A stretch of 64,000 nt of DNA from JANQHS01 sp965227315 (GCA_965227315.1 OZ245737.1:868001-932000), one strand, 5' to 3'. Numbered from the stretch's first letter, positions 45,212 through 54,226 are shown. Numbers and translations are program-made. Notes: generated by a model from the letters alone, not told the origin.

Positions 45212-45988
45212 ATGGCTTGGTTATTCACAGTTTGGGTCATACTTACCTTCGTGGCGGTTTTTCTGTTGCTGCTTCCGGCATACTATGTATTCCTCCTAAA
45301 TCCGAAATGGAACCGCATGGCTCACAAAATCACACGACTATGGGGAATTATCCATTTCAGCATCGCTGGCATCAGAACCAAGGCGCTTTGGGAATTCGAA
45401 CCTGAGCCCAAAAAAAACTATATCTATTGCCCGAACCACTTTTCATACGTAGATATTCCCATCATGGCCCGAACCCTGCCCGGCTACTACCAATTTGTTG
45501 GTAAGAGGTCGCTGTCCAAAATTCCGGTCTTCGGTTATATGTACCGCAAACTTTACATTCTCGTCGAAAGGGAAAGCCGGATAGACAGTTACAGGGCTTT
45601 GCAGAATTGTCTTGACGCCCTGGACAAGAAGATCAGCATAGTCATTTTTCCCGAAGGAGGTATTCTGACCCCAAATCCTCCGCAAATGACGAGATTAAAG
45701 GATGGTGCATTCAGAATGGCCATCGAAAAAAAGGTACCCATAGTGCCTGTATCCATTCCATTCAATTGGATATTTTTGCAGGGAAGCAAGCTTGACCCTT
45801 CTGTTCTTCCATTGAAGATCACATATCATAAACCCATAGAGACCAGGGAAATGAACATGGGTGATATTGCAGAACTTAAGGAGCGAACTAGAAAAATAAT
45901 CCAGGATTCGCTGGACAGTGAATTTCAAAATGAAGATCGACAAGGAAACAGTAGAGAAGTTAGCCCATCTGGCAAGATTGAAGCTTGA
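45212..45988 (+). CDS. 1-acyl-sn-glycerol-3-phosphate acyltransferase (PlsC-like)
   Basis: A 258-residue acyltransferase with an N-terminal membrane helix (about 1-25). It has the catalytic block NHFSYVDI (HX4D spacing correct), GKRSLSKIPVFGY, and FPEGG. It should acylate a lysophospholipid at the inner membrane. I chose the ATG at 45212; a TTG at 45203 lies within a TTATTTTG stretch that looks like part of a promoter. The last 59 bases overlap gatC in another frame, so its C-terminal tail of about 19 residues is encoded inside gatC and is low in complexity. It is divergent from the secreted-protein gene at 45102 across about 109 bases. Confidence 0.9.
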   Translation: MAWLFTVWVILTFVAVFLLLLPAYYVFLLNPKWNRMAHKITRLWGIIHFSIAGIRTKALWEFEPEPKKNYIYCPNHFSYVDIPIMARTLPGYYQFVGKRSLSKIPVFGYMYRKLYILVERESRIDSYRALQNCLDALDKKISIVIFPEGGILTPNPPQMTRLKDGAFRMAIEKKVPIVPVSIPFNWIFLQGSKLDPSVLPLKITYHKPIETREMNMGDIAELKERTRKIIQDSLDSEFQNEDRQGNSREVSPSGKIEA

Positions 45989-46223
45989 TGAAGAGAGTTC
46001 TGAAAAAATGACCGAGGATCTTAACCAGATCCTTGAATGGGTAGAACAATTGAAAGCAATCGATACCGAAGGGGTAGAGCCACTGACCGGCATGTCTGAA
46101 GAAGAGAATGTGATGAGAGAGGACGTGGCAAAGGATACCCTCTCCCATGAAGAGGCTTTGAAAAACGCTCCAAAGAAAGATTCCAACTATTTCCGCGTTC
46201 CTAAAGTTCTGGGATCAGAATAA
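45930..46223 (+). CDS. gatC: Asp-tRNA(Asn)/Glu-tRNA(Gln) amidotransferase subunit GatC
   Basis: A 97-residue GatC, the usual size. It is the small subunit of the GatCAB complex, which converts misacylated Glu-tRNA(Gln) or Asp-tRNA(Asn) to the correct amidated form. Family phrases are plain: KIDKETVEKLAHLARLKLDE at the start, LNQILEWVEQL in the middle, and VMREDV and the C-terminal FRVPKVLGSE. I chose the ATG at 45930 (MKIDKETV) over a GTG at 45918. gatA and gatB are not adjacent. It overlaps the acyltransferase gene by 59 bases and is followed after 3 bases by the membrane TPR gene. Confidence 0.96.
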   Translation: MKIDKETVEKLAHLARLKLDEESSEKMTEDLNQILEWVEQLKAIDTEGVEPLTGMSEEENVMREDVAKDTLSHEEALKNAPKKDSNYFRVPKVLGSE

Positions 46224-46226
46224 CAC

Positions 46227-49040
46227 TTGTCTAATTTGAACAGAGAGCAGTATTTGTTCGGAGGGGTGATCCTCCTGGGATTGGTGTATATCCTTATCTC
46301 ATCCCTAGAGCCATTCTATACCTTGCTTAGGTTTGAGAATGTCTATGAAACCCTATCTATTCCGATCTACCCCATACCCTACCCTTTTCTCGAGGAATGG
46401 GTAGGCATTGATGCGATCCTGAACTGGAAAAAAGCCGTTGCACAAAAACCAGGTTTTTCATCGGAAGCAGTATTGATCAGCTATCTGTTGTTGTCTTTGG
46501 GGTTAGGCTCAATTCATGTTTCAGGTCTTAAAATGAAGACCTGGCCTTCTCTGATATCCCTGGGATTGATCATTCTGTTTTTCGGGACTATCCCCTATGA
46601 AGAAATCGATCTGCAAAATGCCCCGAGTCGTTGGCCGGTGATCCTTGTGCTTCTGGTTGGATCCCTGACCTTTTTGCTAAGAAACCGCCTGGCAAACCGT
46701 ACCCTTCCTGGCTTTTTATTGTTAAGCCTCTTCTATGGCCTGACCTTTTTTCTGATCCAAGAACTTTCCGGTGCAGATCAGCCCGCATTCTTTCTTCTTC
46801 AACTCGTGACCCCCGGCATGCTGATCTCAGCCCTGCTTCTCCTGATATTGGTGGCTCATGAACCCCTACATCTTTTTGCCAGATTGACATCCAGAAAAGG
46901 CAGCCTAAGATCCAACGGTTTCCTTCATTTTTCCTTTTTTACCCTGTTGTATTTGGGCAACCTGCTCCTGTACTATCTCTCTACCAACACCGCTCTTATC
47001 GCAGGTTTTGACCTGATCGACCCGGCATACTTCCTTCTTCTTTCAGGCATCATCGGCTTTTTTCTTTTTGATTTCCTCGCCAGGGGTTTTGGCATCTGGC
47101 ATGATGATTCGGGACCGAGGATGTTTTTTACGGGACTGGCGCTCATCGCCATTTCTTTTTATAGCTGGGCTGTTCAGAATTTTAATGACGCATACCTCGA
47201 TGTCATATCCGACCTGAGCCTTTTCACCATGCTCGGGGTGGGATTTTTGTTCGCCATATATATAGGAGTCAATTTCGGGAATATCTATGGGTCCAGGGTT
47301 GCGTTTGAGGCCGTACTTCTGAAGGGCAGAACATTTCCCCTATTCATGGTTTGGGTTGGCGGCCTGACCATCGTCATTCTTCTGGTCCTCAGATCCGGGA
47401 AGTTTCAACTCTACCAGGCCCAGGGAGCATATTATACCGCACTTGCCGATGCCTATTCCCAGGAAGGAGAGGATAAGTTTGCGAAGATCTTTCATGAGAG
47501 GTCGGCGGGATTTGCCTACAGGAATCATAAGGCATTGTATTCGCTTGCCTGGGGTGAACTGCAAAAAAACAAACCAAGGCAGGCCTTGATCTATATCGAG
47601 CAGGCAATTCAAAAGGAAGCCTATGAAGAGGATTATATTCTCGCCGCTGAGATCTACGGAAGGTCCGATGCCCCCTTTGATGAAAACTTCCGACTGAGAG
47701 AAGGGTTCAGCCAAAGCCCGGGCTCCGCTCCCATTACGGTCAATTTAGGCTTGTCCCATTTTTCCATGGGACTCATTGACTCGGCTGCGTACTACTTTAT
47801 GCAAGCGGGTGAACCTGGGACTGAAAACCTCAAGGCTCTGGAAATCAAATCCAAAAGGGTTTTTGTTCAGGATCCTCCCGGGTTCCAGTCCTCAAATGCC
47901 AATGACTGGCTTCAAGCATTTTATGGGCGAGAAGTGCCGCCGGAAGCCTATGAAACCGAGAACCTGACTTTCCCGGCCTATTATAATCAGTCTCTTTTCG
48001 GTGCGCTGAAAGAAGGTCGCTATCCATTGGCCTTTCCAGATACATTACAAAAAAATGACCCCTTAAACCGGGCCAACCTGGATCTGGTATATGCCTTGAA
48101 ATACATCAGAGAATCCAGATTTGATTCTGCTTCTTACCGTATCATGAAGGCCAACCAAAGATCAGGTGATGCCTATTTCATGAATTTTGCTGCCAGAGCC
48201 TTCCTATCCCTCGGGGCATATCATTGGGCCGCCGATTGGATCTTGAAACTGCGGGAAAAGGGAAATCTTGATCTTGAAGAAGCCTATCTGTTCTGTCTCA
48301 TCGAACAGGGGAAAATGGAAGAAGCGGAAAAGTATTATATCGATCTGGTCAGAACCGCAAATGATGAAAGAAGTGCCAGGCTTTCCGATCCCGATCTTCA
48401 GGCTGGTCTTAGGATCTTTTCAAATGAGAATCAGGATCCTTACCTGCTTCTCTCGGATGTCAAAGATCAGGAAAAAAGAAACCGGGTTGCGATCTGGTTA
48501 ATGAGAGAAATGGAACCGGAGACAGCATTGGAGTTTTTGAATTCAATATCAATTCCCCAAACAACTGGTATAGAGTTGATCGATGGCTTATTGCTTCAAT
48601 ACCTTCGTTCCGGAGATACAATTGGTTTTCTTGAAGCCCTCCCGGATCAGGAATTCGAGTCCGGCCTCTTGCACCTCGGAAATTCCATCTCCCGACAAAA
48701 AGAGAATAAACCCGAAGCAGCTCTGACAGAAGCAAGACTGGCCTATGCAAGAAAACCCTGGATCGATGAGGTTGTGATCCAATTGAATACCTGCCTGCTT
48801 GATATTGACAGTATAGGGTTGGCCTATGATCTTATGCTGAACCATGTTGGGAATTTTGGACGCAGCCCAAAGACAAGTATAGCATTGGCGGTAACTTCCC
48901 TGCATTATGGCTTGGAAGAAAATCTCAAAACCGAACTGGCATACCTTGAAAACCATTTAGGATCTGGGGAGTATAAAGAAGCGGAAGCTTCCCTTGAACA
49001 ACTGAAAATGGAACTGAGGAATTGGGATGAAAACCGATAA
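46227..49040 (+). CDS. Large membrane protein with C-terminal TPR-like region, function unknown
   Basis: A 937-residue protein starting at TTG three bases after gatC. The first 390 residues contain roughly ten hydrophobic helices in a multi-pass membrane domain. From about residue 400 onward the sequence is helical and repeat-like (YTALADAYSQEGEDKFAKIF, ALYSLAWGELQKNKPRQAL, LEEAYLFCLIEQGKMEEAE), consistent with tetratricopeptide repeats. The closing helix (about 905-937) is charged. I do not recognise the family. The form suggests a membrane-anchored scaffold. There are no catalytic motifs that I can see. A 52-base gap separates it from the ABC transporter gene. Confidence 0.75.
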   Translation: MSNLNREQYLFGGVILLGLVYILISSLEPFYTLLRFENVYETLSIPIYPIPYPFLEEWVGIDAILNWKKAVAQKPGFSSEAVLISYLLLSLGLGSIHVSGLKMKTWPSLISLGLIILFFGTIPYEEIDLQNAPSRWPVILVLLVGSLTFLLRNRLANRTLPGFLLLSLFYGLTFFLIQELSGADQPAFFLLQLVTPGMLISALLLLILVAHEPLHLFARLTSRKGSLRSNGFLHFSFFTLLYLGNLLLYYLSTNTALIAGFDLIDPAYFLLLSGIIGFFLFDFLARGFGIWHDDSGPRMFFTGLALIAISFYSWAVQNFNDAYLDVISDLSLFTMLGVGFLFAIYIGVNFGNIYGSRVAFEAVLLKGRTFPLFMVWVGGLTIVILLVLRSGKFQLYQAQGAYYTALADAYSQEGEDKFAKIFHERSAGFAYRNHKALYSLAWGELQKNKPRQALIYIEQAIQKEAYEEDYILAAEIYGRSDAPFDENFRLREGFSQSPGSAPITVNLGLSHFSMGLIDSAAYYFMQAGEPGTENLKALEIKSKRVFVQDPPGFQSSNANDWLQAFYGREVPPEAYETENLTFPAYYNQSLFGALKEGRYPLAFPDTLQKNDPLNRANLDLVYALKYIRESRFDSASYRIMKANQRSGDAYFMNFAARAFLSLGAYHWAADWILKLREKGNLDLEEAYLFCLIEQGKMEEAEKYYIDLVRTANDERSARLSDPDLQAGLRIFSNENQDPYLLLSDVKDQEKRNRVAIWLMREMEPETALEFLNSISIPQTTGIELIDGLLLQYLRSGDTIGFLEALPDQEFESGLLHLGNSISRQKENKPEAALTEARLAYARKPWIDEVVIQLNTCLLDIDSIGLAYDLMLNHVGNFGRSPKTSIALAVTSLHYGLEENLKTELAYLENHLGSGEYKEAEASLEQLKMELRNWDENR

Positions 49041-49092
49041 TCATATAAGTCTCAACACAGGAATGTTATTTTTATAGATTCGCCGCAGATTC

Positions 49093-49800
49093 ATGGAGAT
49101 CATTCAAACCAGAGATATTGCAAAGATCTACAAGATGGGAAACCAGGTGGTCGAGGCCTTAAAGACCATCAGTATCAGCATCGACAAGGGAGAGTATGTT
49201 GCCTTCATGGGGCCTTCCGGTTCGGGAAAGTCCACATTGATGAATATTGTTGGTTGCCTGGATACGCCTTCTTCAGGAACCTATATTTTGAACAATAATG
49301 ACGTGAGCCGGTTAACGGAGAACGAACTGGCAGAGATCAGGAACAAGGAGATCGGTTTTGTTTTTCAAACTTTCAACCTTCTTCCCAGATCTTCGGCATT
49401 GGAAAACGTAGAACTGCCTCTGGTATATGCAGGGCTCAGAAAATCGGAAAGACGTGAGCGGGCAATGGCGGCATTGGAAAGTGTTGATCTGGCTGACAGA
49501 GTGACCCATAAACCCAATGAACTTTCTGGCGGTCAGCGACAAAGGGTTGCCGTGGCCAGGGCTTTGGTCAATGATCCGAGCATAATCCTCGCAGACGAGC
49601 CAACAGGTAATTTGGACACAAAAACTTCATATGGCATCATGGATCTTTTCCATAAATTGCATGAGATGGGCAATACCATCATCATGGTGACACACGAAGA
49701 GGATATAGCCTCCTATGCCCACCGCGTGGTGAGGCTCCGCGATGGTTTGGTTGAGGAGGATTTCGAGAACAAGGACATTCGCAAACCAGAACCGGTCTGA
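49093..49800 (+). CDS. ABC transporter ATP-binding protein, MacB/LolD type
   Basis: A 235-residue ATPase with all motifs: Walker A GPSGSGKS at 40-47, Q-loop Q92, signature LSGGQ at 144-148, Walker B ILADEP with D168 and E169, and the switch His in MVTHEE. The phrases LMNIVGCLDTPSSGTY and DEPTGNLDTKTS are typical of the MacB/LolD/FtsE group, which power mechanotransmission rather than classical import. Its membrane partner is not next to it; the ftsX gene lies 4.5 kb further on, but the sequence looks more MacB-like than FtsE. A TATTTTTA box at 49067-49074 may be part of its promoter. Its stop overlaps the next start by 1 base (TGATG). Confidence 0.93.
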   Translation: MEIIQTRDIAKIYKMGNQVVEALKTISISIDKGEYVAFMGPSGSGKSTLMNIVGCLDTPSSGTYILNNNDVSRLTENELAEIRNKEIGFVFQTFNLLPRSSALENVELPLVYAGLRKSERRERAMAALESVDLADRVTHKPNELSGGQRQRVAVARALVNDPSIILADEPTGNLDTKTSYGIMDLFHKLHEMGNTIIMVTHEEDIASYAHRVVRLRDGLVEEDFENKDIRKPEPV

Positions 49801-50351
49801 TGAAGGTTTACACAAAAACAGGAGATAAGGGTGAAACTTCCCTTTTTGGAGGCAAAAGGGTTGCCAAATCGCATTTCCGTATCGAAGCATATGGCACCAT
49901 CGATGAGTTGAATGCCTACATGGGTTTAGTGCGCGATCAGGAGGTCAACCAAAGCAGGCGGCAGATCTTGAAAAATATTCAGGACCGCCTTTTTACGATC
50001 GGATCAATACTGGCTGCCGATCCTGATAAATCAAATCTACAGGTCCCGGACCTCCACCAGGCCGATATCGATGATCTGGAAAGAGAAATGGACCTGATGG
50101 ACAATCAGCTTCCTCCAATGAGGAATTTTATCTTACCCGGTGGCAATCAATCGGTTAGTTTTTGCCATATCGCCAGAACGGTTTGCCGTAGGGCAGAAAG
50201 AAGAGTTGTCATCCTTAACGAGAAGGAAAAAACATTTAATCTTGTACTACAATACCTCAACAGGCTTTCCGATTATCTTTTTGTCTTGGGCAGGAAGATG
50301 GGTCAGGAACTAGAGGCCGAAGAGGTACCCTGGACACCCAGGAAATCCTGA
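49800..50351 (+). CDS. Cob(I)alamin adenosyltransferase, PduO type
   Basis: A 183-residue corrinoid adenosyltransferase that makes adenosylcobalamin from cob(I)alamin and ATP. The N-terminal ATP motif KVYTKTGDKGETSLFGGKRV (2-21) and YGTIDELNAYMGLVRD (31-46) are diagnostic. FILPGGNQ, then ARTVCRRAERRV, and LNRLSDYLFVLGR near the C-terminus complete the family signature, with the Arg and Asp residues that hold the ATP. The gene is joined to the ABC ATPase by a 1-base overlap. No cobalamin biosynthesis genes or riboswitch are visible nearby. Confidence 0.95.
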   Translation: MKVYTKTGDKGETSLFGGKRVAKSHFRIEAYGTIDELNAYMGLVRDQEVNQSRRQILKNIQDRLFTIGSILAADPDKSNLQVPDLHQADIDDLEREMDLMDNQLPPMRNFILPGGNQSVSFCHIARTVCRRAERRVVILNEKEKTFNLVLQYLNRLSDYLFVLGRKMGQELEAEEVPWTPRKS

Positions 50352-50396
50352 CCTGAACAGCAGCACATTTAACTGAACACTATTTACTAAGAAGAA

Positions 50397-51461
50397 ATGC
50401 AAACAACGCTTGAAATAGACATCCGTAAAACAGAGATCTCAAGGATCGACCAGGTAGATTTCGACAATTTGCCCTTTGGGAGGATCTTCTCCGACCATAT
50501 GTTCATTTCGGATTATGAGAACGAATCCTGGAAAAACCCGCATATCATGCCATACCAGGATCTTCACTTGAGTCCAGCCAATTCAGCGATCCATTACGGA
50601 CAATCCATTTTTGAAGGAATGAAGGCTTTCAAATCCGCTGATGGCAGGGTTTTGCTTTTCAGGCCTTATGAGAATTTTCAGCGCTTCAACAGATCCGCAG
50701 AAAGGATGTGCATGCCCCAGGTTTCGGAAGAGCTATTCATCGATGGATTGAGAACTTTGATCAATCTGGATAGGGATTGGGTACCGTCTCAGGAAGGTGA
50801 AGCGCTTTATGTTCGTCCATTCATGTTTGCCATGGATGATTATATCGGCATCAAACCTTCTGACACCTATAAATTCATGATCTTCACCTGTCCTGTGGGA
50901 GCATATTATGCCGACCCGGTAAGGGTAAAGATCGAAACACACTTTACCAGGGCCGTAAAAGGAGGCGTTGGATTCGCTAAAGCAGCAGGCAATTATGCCG
51001 CATCGCTCTATCCTTCCAAAATGGCCCGTGAACAAGGCTTCCACCAATTGATCTGGACCGACGGACAGGAACACAAGTATGTGGAAGAGTCCGGAACCAT
51101 GAATGTCATTTTTGTGATCGACGGAGCACTGAGAACCGCACCTACAAGTGAAACCATTCTCAAGGGCGTAACGCGGGACAGCGTATTGACCATTGCCCGC
51201 GATTGGGGGATGGAGGTCAATGAAAGTCCACTGGAGGTTGCCGAACTTGTGGAGAGCCTGAGAGCCGGAAAGGTTTCCGGGGCCTTTGGAGCAGGAACAG
51301 CTGCCACAGTTGCTCCGATATCTGCCATCGGTCATGAGGATGAGGTCTTCGACCTGGGTTATACCAAGGAGTCGGCGCTATCGACCAAACTTATGACCGA
51401 ACTCGAGGCGATCAAGCGAGGCCAGATCGAAGACCGCTTTGGCTGGAATATGGTGATCTAG
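50397..51461 (+). CDS. ilvE: Branched-chain amino acid aminotransferase
   Basis: A 354-residue fold type IV PLP enzyme of the BCAT class, catalysing the last step of valine, leucine and isoleucine synthesis and the first step of their degradation. The PLP lysine is K195 in GFAKAAGNYAASLYPS. Other family motifs are HYGQSIFEGMKAF (67-79), FRPYENFQRFNRSAERM (88-104), EESGTMNVIFV near 222 and GTAATVAPI near the C-terminus. The 354-residue length fits the eukaryote-like and firmicute-like subtype, longer than E. coli IlvE. A promoter-like TATTTTTG for prfB lies just after its stop. Confidence 0.96.
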   Translation: MQTTLEIDIRKTEISRIDQVDFDNLPFGRIFSDHMFISDYENESWKNPHIMPYQDLHLSPANSAIHYGQSIFEGMKAFKSADGRVLLFRPYENFQRFNRSAERMCMPQVSEELFIDGLRTLINLDRDWVPSQEGEALYVRPFMFAMDDYIGIKPSDTYKFMIFTCPVGAYYADPVRVKIETHFTRAVKGGVGFAKAAGNYAASLYPSKMAREQGFHQLIWTDGQEHKYVEESGTMNVIFVIDGALRTAPTSETILKGVTRDSVLTIARDWGMEVNESPLEVAELVESLRAGKVSGAFGAGTAATVAPISAIGHEDEVFDLGYTKESALSTKLMTELEAIKRGQIEDRFGWNMVI

Positions 51462-51463
51462 AT

Positions 51464-51471
51464 TATTTTTG
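51464..51471 (+). promoter_or_regulatory. Candidate -7 promoter box of prfB
   Basis: TATTTTTG matches the Bacteroidota -7 element TAnnTTTG at all fixed positions. A TTTG at 51438-51441 is 22 bases upstream as a possible -33 element, at the long end of reported spacing. The box ends only 7 bases before the prfB ATG, so a transcript from it would have almost no leader. Confidence 0.4.
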
Positions 51472-51478
51472 CTTCCAT

Positions 51479-52565
51479 ATGACAGGAGAACAACTGAAAG
51501 ACTTGAAGGCACGCATCACGGCCTTGAGGGGGTATCTTTGACTACGATAAGCGTAAGTTCGAGGTAGAAGAAAAAGAGCAGATCAGCGCACAGCCCGGTT
51601 TCTGGGAAAACCCGGCAAAAGCCGAAGCCATGTTAAAGGAGATCAAGAATCTCAAGGTATGGACCAATGCCTATGAAGAGGTCAATACCATGGTGGAAGA
51701 CCTGGAAACCCTACAGGAATTCCTAGATGCCGGTGAAGGAGATCCCGAAGAAGTACAAAGCAATTTCAACGCTGCATTGACCAAAATTGAAGACCTGGAG
51801 TTGAAGCGTATGCTGAACAAACAGGAAGATCAATTGAATGCGGTACTTGAAATAAACCCGGGCGCCGGAGGCACGGAATCCAATGACTGGGCCGAAATGC
51901 TGTACCGCATGTACCTGATGTGGGGAGAAAAGAACGGTTACAAGGTGAAGCAGGTTGATTTCCAACCCGGTGAGGTAGCCGGAATAAAGTCTGCAAGTCT
52001 GGAATTTGAGGGTGAGTTCGCGTACGGATATTTAAAGGCGGAAAACGGTGTGCATCGTCTGGTCAGGATCTCCCCTTTCGACAGCGGAGGTCGCCGACAT
52101 ACCAGTTTTGCCTCGGTATATGTATATCCTGTGGTGGATGATACCATCAAGATCGAGGTCAATCCGGCCGATATCAGCTGGGATACCTTCCGATCCGGTG
52201 GCAAGGGCGGCCAGAATGTCAACAAGGTCGAGACCGCAGTTAGATTGAGGCATGCTCCAAGTGGCCTGATCATCGAATGCCAGCAGGAAAGATCACAGTT
52301 GCAGAATAAGGAAAAAGCGATGAATCTGCTGAAATCAAAATTGTATCAGTTGGAGATCGATAAGCGGAATGCGGAAAGGGATGAGATCGAGAGCGGAAAG
52401 ATGAACATCGACTTCGGCAGCCAGATCAGGAATTACGTGTTGCACCCCTACAAGCTGGTCAAGGATGCCCGAACTTCTCATGAGCGCAGCGATGTCCAGA
52501 ATGTCCTCGATGGGGATATCAATGATTACCTCAAGGCTTATCTTCTGGAACAGGCGAAGAACTAG
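51479..52565 (+). CDS. prfB: Peptide chain release factor 2, with +1 programmed frameshift
   Basis: RF2 recognises UGA and UAA stop codons. Translation starts at the ATG at 51479, runs 20 codons to CTT (51536-51538), meets an in-frame TGA (51539-51541), and resumes in the +1 frame at GAC (51540). The joined product is 361 residues. RF2 features are the SPF tripeptide (residues 198-200, stop codon recognition) and GGQ (243-245, peptide release), with KGGQNVNKVETAVRLRH around it. Reading only the second frame from an internal Met would drop the first 50 residues. The gene follows ilvE by 17 bases. Autoregulation by RF2 level is expected from the frameshift site. Confidence 0.97.
51527..51542 (+). 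promoter_or_regulatory. prfB programmed +1 frameshift signal
   Basis: A Shine-Dalgarno-like AGGGGG (51527-51532) sits three bases before the slippery codon CTT, followed by TGA C. The run AGGGGGTATCTTTGAC is the same as the textbook E. coli prfB signal. The internal SD pairs with 16S rRNA and pushes the ribosome forward one base when RF2 is scarce. That a ribosome of a lineage rarely using SD sequences keeps this element is consistent with conserved pairing at this one site. Confidence 0.95.
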
Positions 52566-52770
52566 TCCGGATATCAAATAGAAAATTTCCGGATGAAATT
52601 CACTTATTGATTATTCTTTTAATCACTCAGAATTCAAAACCGCGGTACATTATCCGGACGACCTGAACCTACCATGCTTATCAATCTCGCTCCGCGTTTC
52701 TTAATTTAGCGGTTACCTAAATTTAAAACCGAGTATCAACCCATTGAAAAGGGTTGGCCATGATGCCACC

Positions 52771-53310
52771 ATGAAGGATGCCGAAATTCTTGACCGCATA
52801 AAAGCTGGGGATGAGACCGCGATGGACTTCATTTATGAGAAGTATTATCGCATGATGGTGAAGATGGTCAGAAAAAACAGCGGCACCGAGGAAGAGGCGA
52901 GAGATGTCTACCAGGACGCTGTGATCGTTTTCTGGCAGAAGGCCAGGAAACCTGAATTCGTGTTGACGTCGAGGATCAGTACATACCTTTACAGTGTATG
53001 CAACAATCTTTGGCTGAAAGAGCTGGAAAGAAAAAGCCGGCTCAGCGGGGAGACGGCAGATAGCGCAGTGGTTCATGACCACGAGCAACAGGAAAAGATC
53101 CGAGCCGTGAGAGCCTGTATCGAGGAACTAGGTGACACCTGCAAAAAAGTATTGAGCTATTACTATTTTGATGGAATGAGTATGAAGGTAATAGCGGAAA
53201 GACTGGGATTCGCGAATGCGGAGACCGCGAAAACGAAAAAATATAAATGTAAGAAGGCCCTGGATCAGTTGATCAGGTCGAAATTCAGGGCTTCGGACTT
53301 TATGGATTAG
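52771..53310 (+). CDS. RNA polymerase ECF-type sigma factor
   Basis: A 179-residue sigma-70 family protein with region 2 (about 16-85; TAMDFIYEKYYRMMVKMV, ARDVYQDAVIVFWQKA) and region 4 (about 115-170; CKKVLSYYYFDGMSMKVIAE, the helix-turn-helix). I chose the ATG at 52771 over a TTG at 52744 because MKDAEILDRIKAGDE aligns with the usual start of such proteins. The next gene begins one base after the stop and encodes a membrane protein with an acidic N-terminal helix, the usual form of a cognate anti-sigma factor. The upstream gap (about 205 bases) is the longest in the window and should hold the promoter; it contains three TCCGGA palindromes and no recognisable gene. Confidence 0.92.
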   Translation: MKDAEILDRIKAGDETAMDFIYEKYYRMMVKMVRKNSGTEEEARDVYQDAVIVFWQKARKPEFVLTSRISTYLYSVCNNLWLKELERKSRLSGETADSAVVHDHEQQEKIRAVRACIEELGDTCKKVLSYYYFDGMSMKVIAERLGFANAETAKTKKYKCKKALDQLIRSKFRASDFMD

Positions 53311-53311
53311 T

Positions 53312-54226
53312 ATGGCAGATTTGAGTCAATTTGAAGAAAAGATGGATCAATTCCTTCGCGGAGAGATGTCTCCGACCGAAGCGGATGAATTCCGTCAATC
53401 GCTCGAATCCGATCCGTTGATGAAATCGGAGTTCGAACTCAACGATGCCGTTGTGCAGGGCATCAAAACCTTTCGTAGAGCTGAGCTTAAGGCAAGACTT
53501 GCCTCTATTCCGATAAGCCCTGTACCGGTTAATTTCTGGGCAGGTGTCGGCGGAGCCGCTGTTGTTGGGGCCATTACGGCCACCGTGGTTTACAATATTG
53601 TCGTTGACGAGCCTGAGGTCATCGAAGAGGAAACCACCATCACCGAAGAAGAGATCAGGGAACTCACGCAACCAAAGCAAGAAGCATACGACATTTCAGA
53701 AGAACTATCAGACAATAGTCAACCGGAAGATCAGGAAACCCAAGAAGTGGTCAACCACAGTGTTACTATTGCTGAAACTCCCTCGGGAGCAGAAGCTGAC
53801 AATTCCACAATAGAATCCATTGTGGAAGAGTCGGCTGATGAAAACTTAGCACAGCCACAGACCCAGGTCATGCTGCCTCCTACTCCTGAAGAGAGTTCGG
53901 ATTTTGAAACCTCAGCCCCGGTGGTTAGCGATTCCGAGGATAATGAGTCGTCCAGAATGGAAAAAATGGATGTGCAGATCAAGCAGCATCCTGAGTATAA
54001 TTTCCATTATAAATATTCTGACCATAAGCTTTTCCTCTATGGTTCCCTTCAAAAAGAACCGTACAGGTTGCTTGAACTTGATCAGAATGGCATAACCAAT
54101 CTTTACCTCGCCTATGATGGCAAGTACTACTGGTTGAAGGATCAGACCTTAACCCCTGAACCGCTCAAGCCGATCAGGGATAGAAACCTTCTGAAGAACC
54201 TCAGGGAATTGGATTCATCAAATTAA
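53312..54226 (+). CDS. Anti-sigma-factor-like single-pass membrane protein
   Basis: A 304-residue protein. The first 60 residues are a cytoplasmic helical region (FEEKMDQFLRGEMSPTEADE) like the anti-sigma segments of Bacteroidota ECF systems. One membrane helix follows at about 76-97 (FWAGVGGAAVVGAITATVVY). Next is an extremely acidic, low-complexity linker (about 98-225), rich in Glu, Thr, Ser and Pro. A folded C-terminal domain lies at about 228-304 (YNFHYKYSDHKLFLYGS). The periplasmic part may sense an envelope signal. There is no zinc-binding HxxxCxxC motif, so it is not of the ZAS type. A function as regulator of the adjacent sigma factor is inferred from gene order. Confidence 0.8.
   Translation: MADLSQFEEKMDQFLRGEMSPTEADEFRQSLESDPLMKSEFELNDAVVQGIKTFRRAELKARLASIPISPVPVNFWAGVGGAAVVGAITATVVYNIVVDEPEVIEEETTITEEEIRELTQPKQEAYDISEELSDNSQPEDQETQEVVNHSVTIAETPSGAEADNSTIESIVEESADENLAQPQTQVMLPPTPEESSDFETSAPVVSDSEDNESSRMEKMDVQIKQHPEYNFHYKYSDHKLFLYGSLQKEPYRLLELDQNGITNLYLAYDGKYYWLKDQTLTPEPLKPIRDRNLLKNLRELDSSN

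Noticed and set aside
45103..45240. N-terminal extension of the dockerin-like protein to 45240
   Set aside because: It puts 46 residues before a clear signal peptide and overlaps the divergent acyltransferase start region.
51630..52565. prfB read as starting at the internal Met at 51630
   Set aside because: It would lose the first 50 residues; the upstream ATG with the +1 frameshift site gives a full-length RF2.
52566..52658. Three TCCGGA palindromes after prfB as an intrinsic terminator
   Set aside because: A 6-bp stem is possible between the first two, but no T-run follows; chance is a sufficient explanation.
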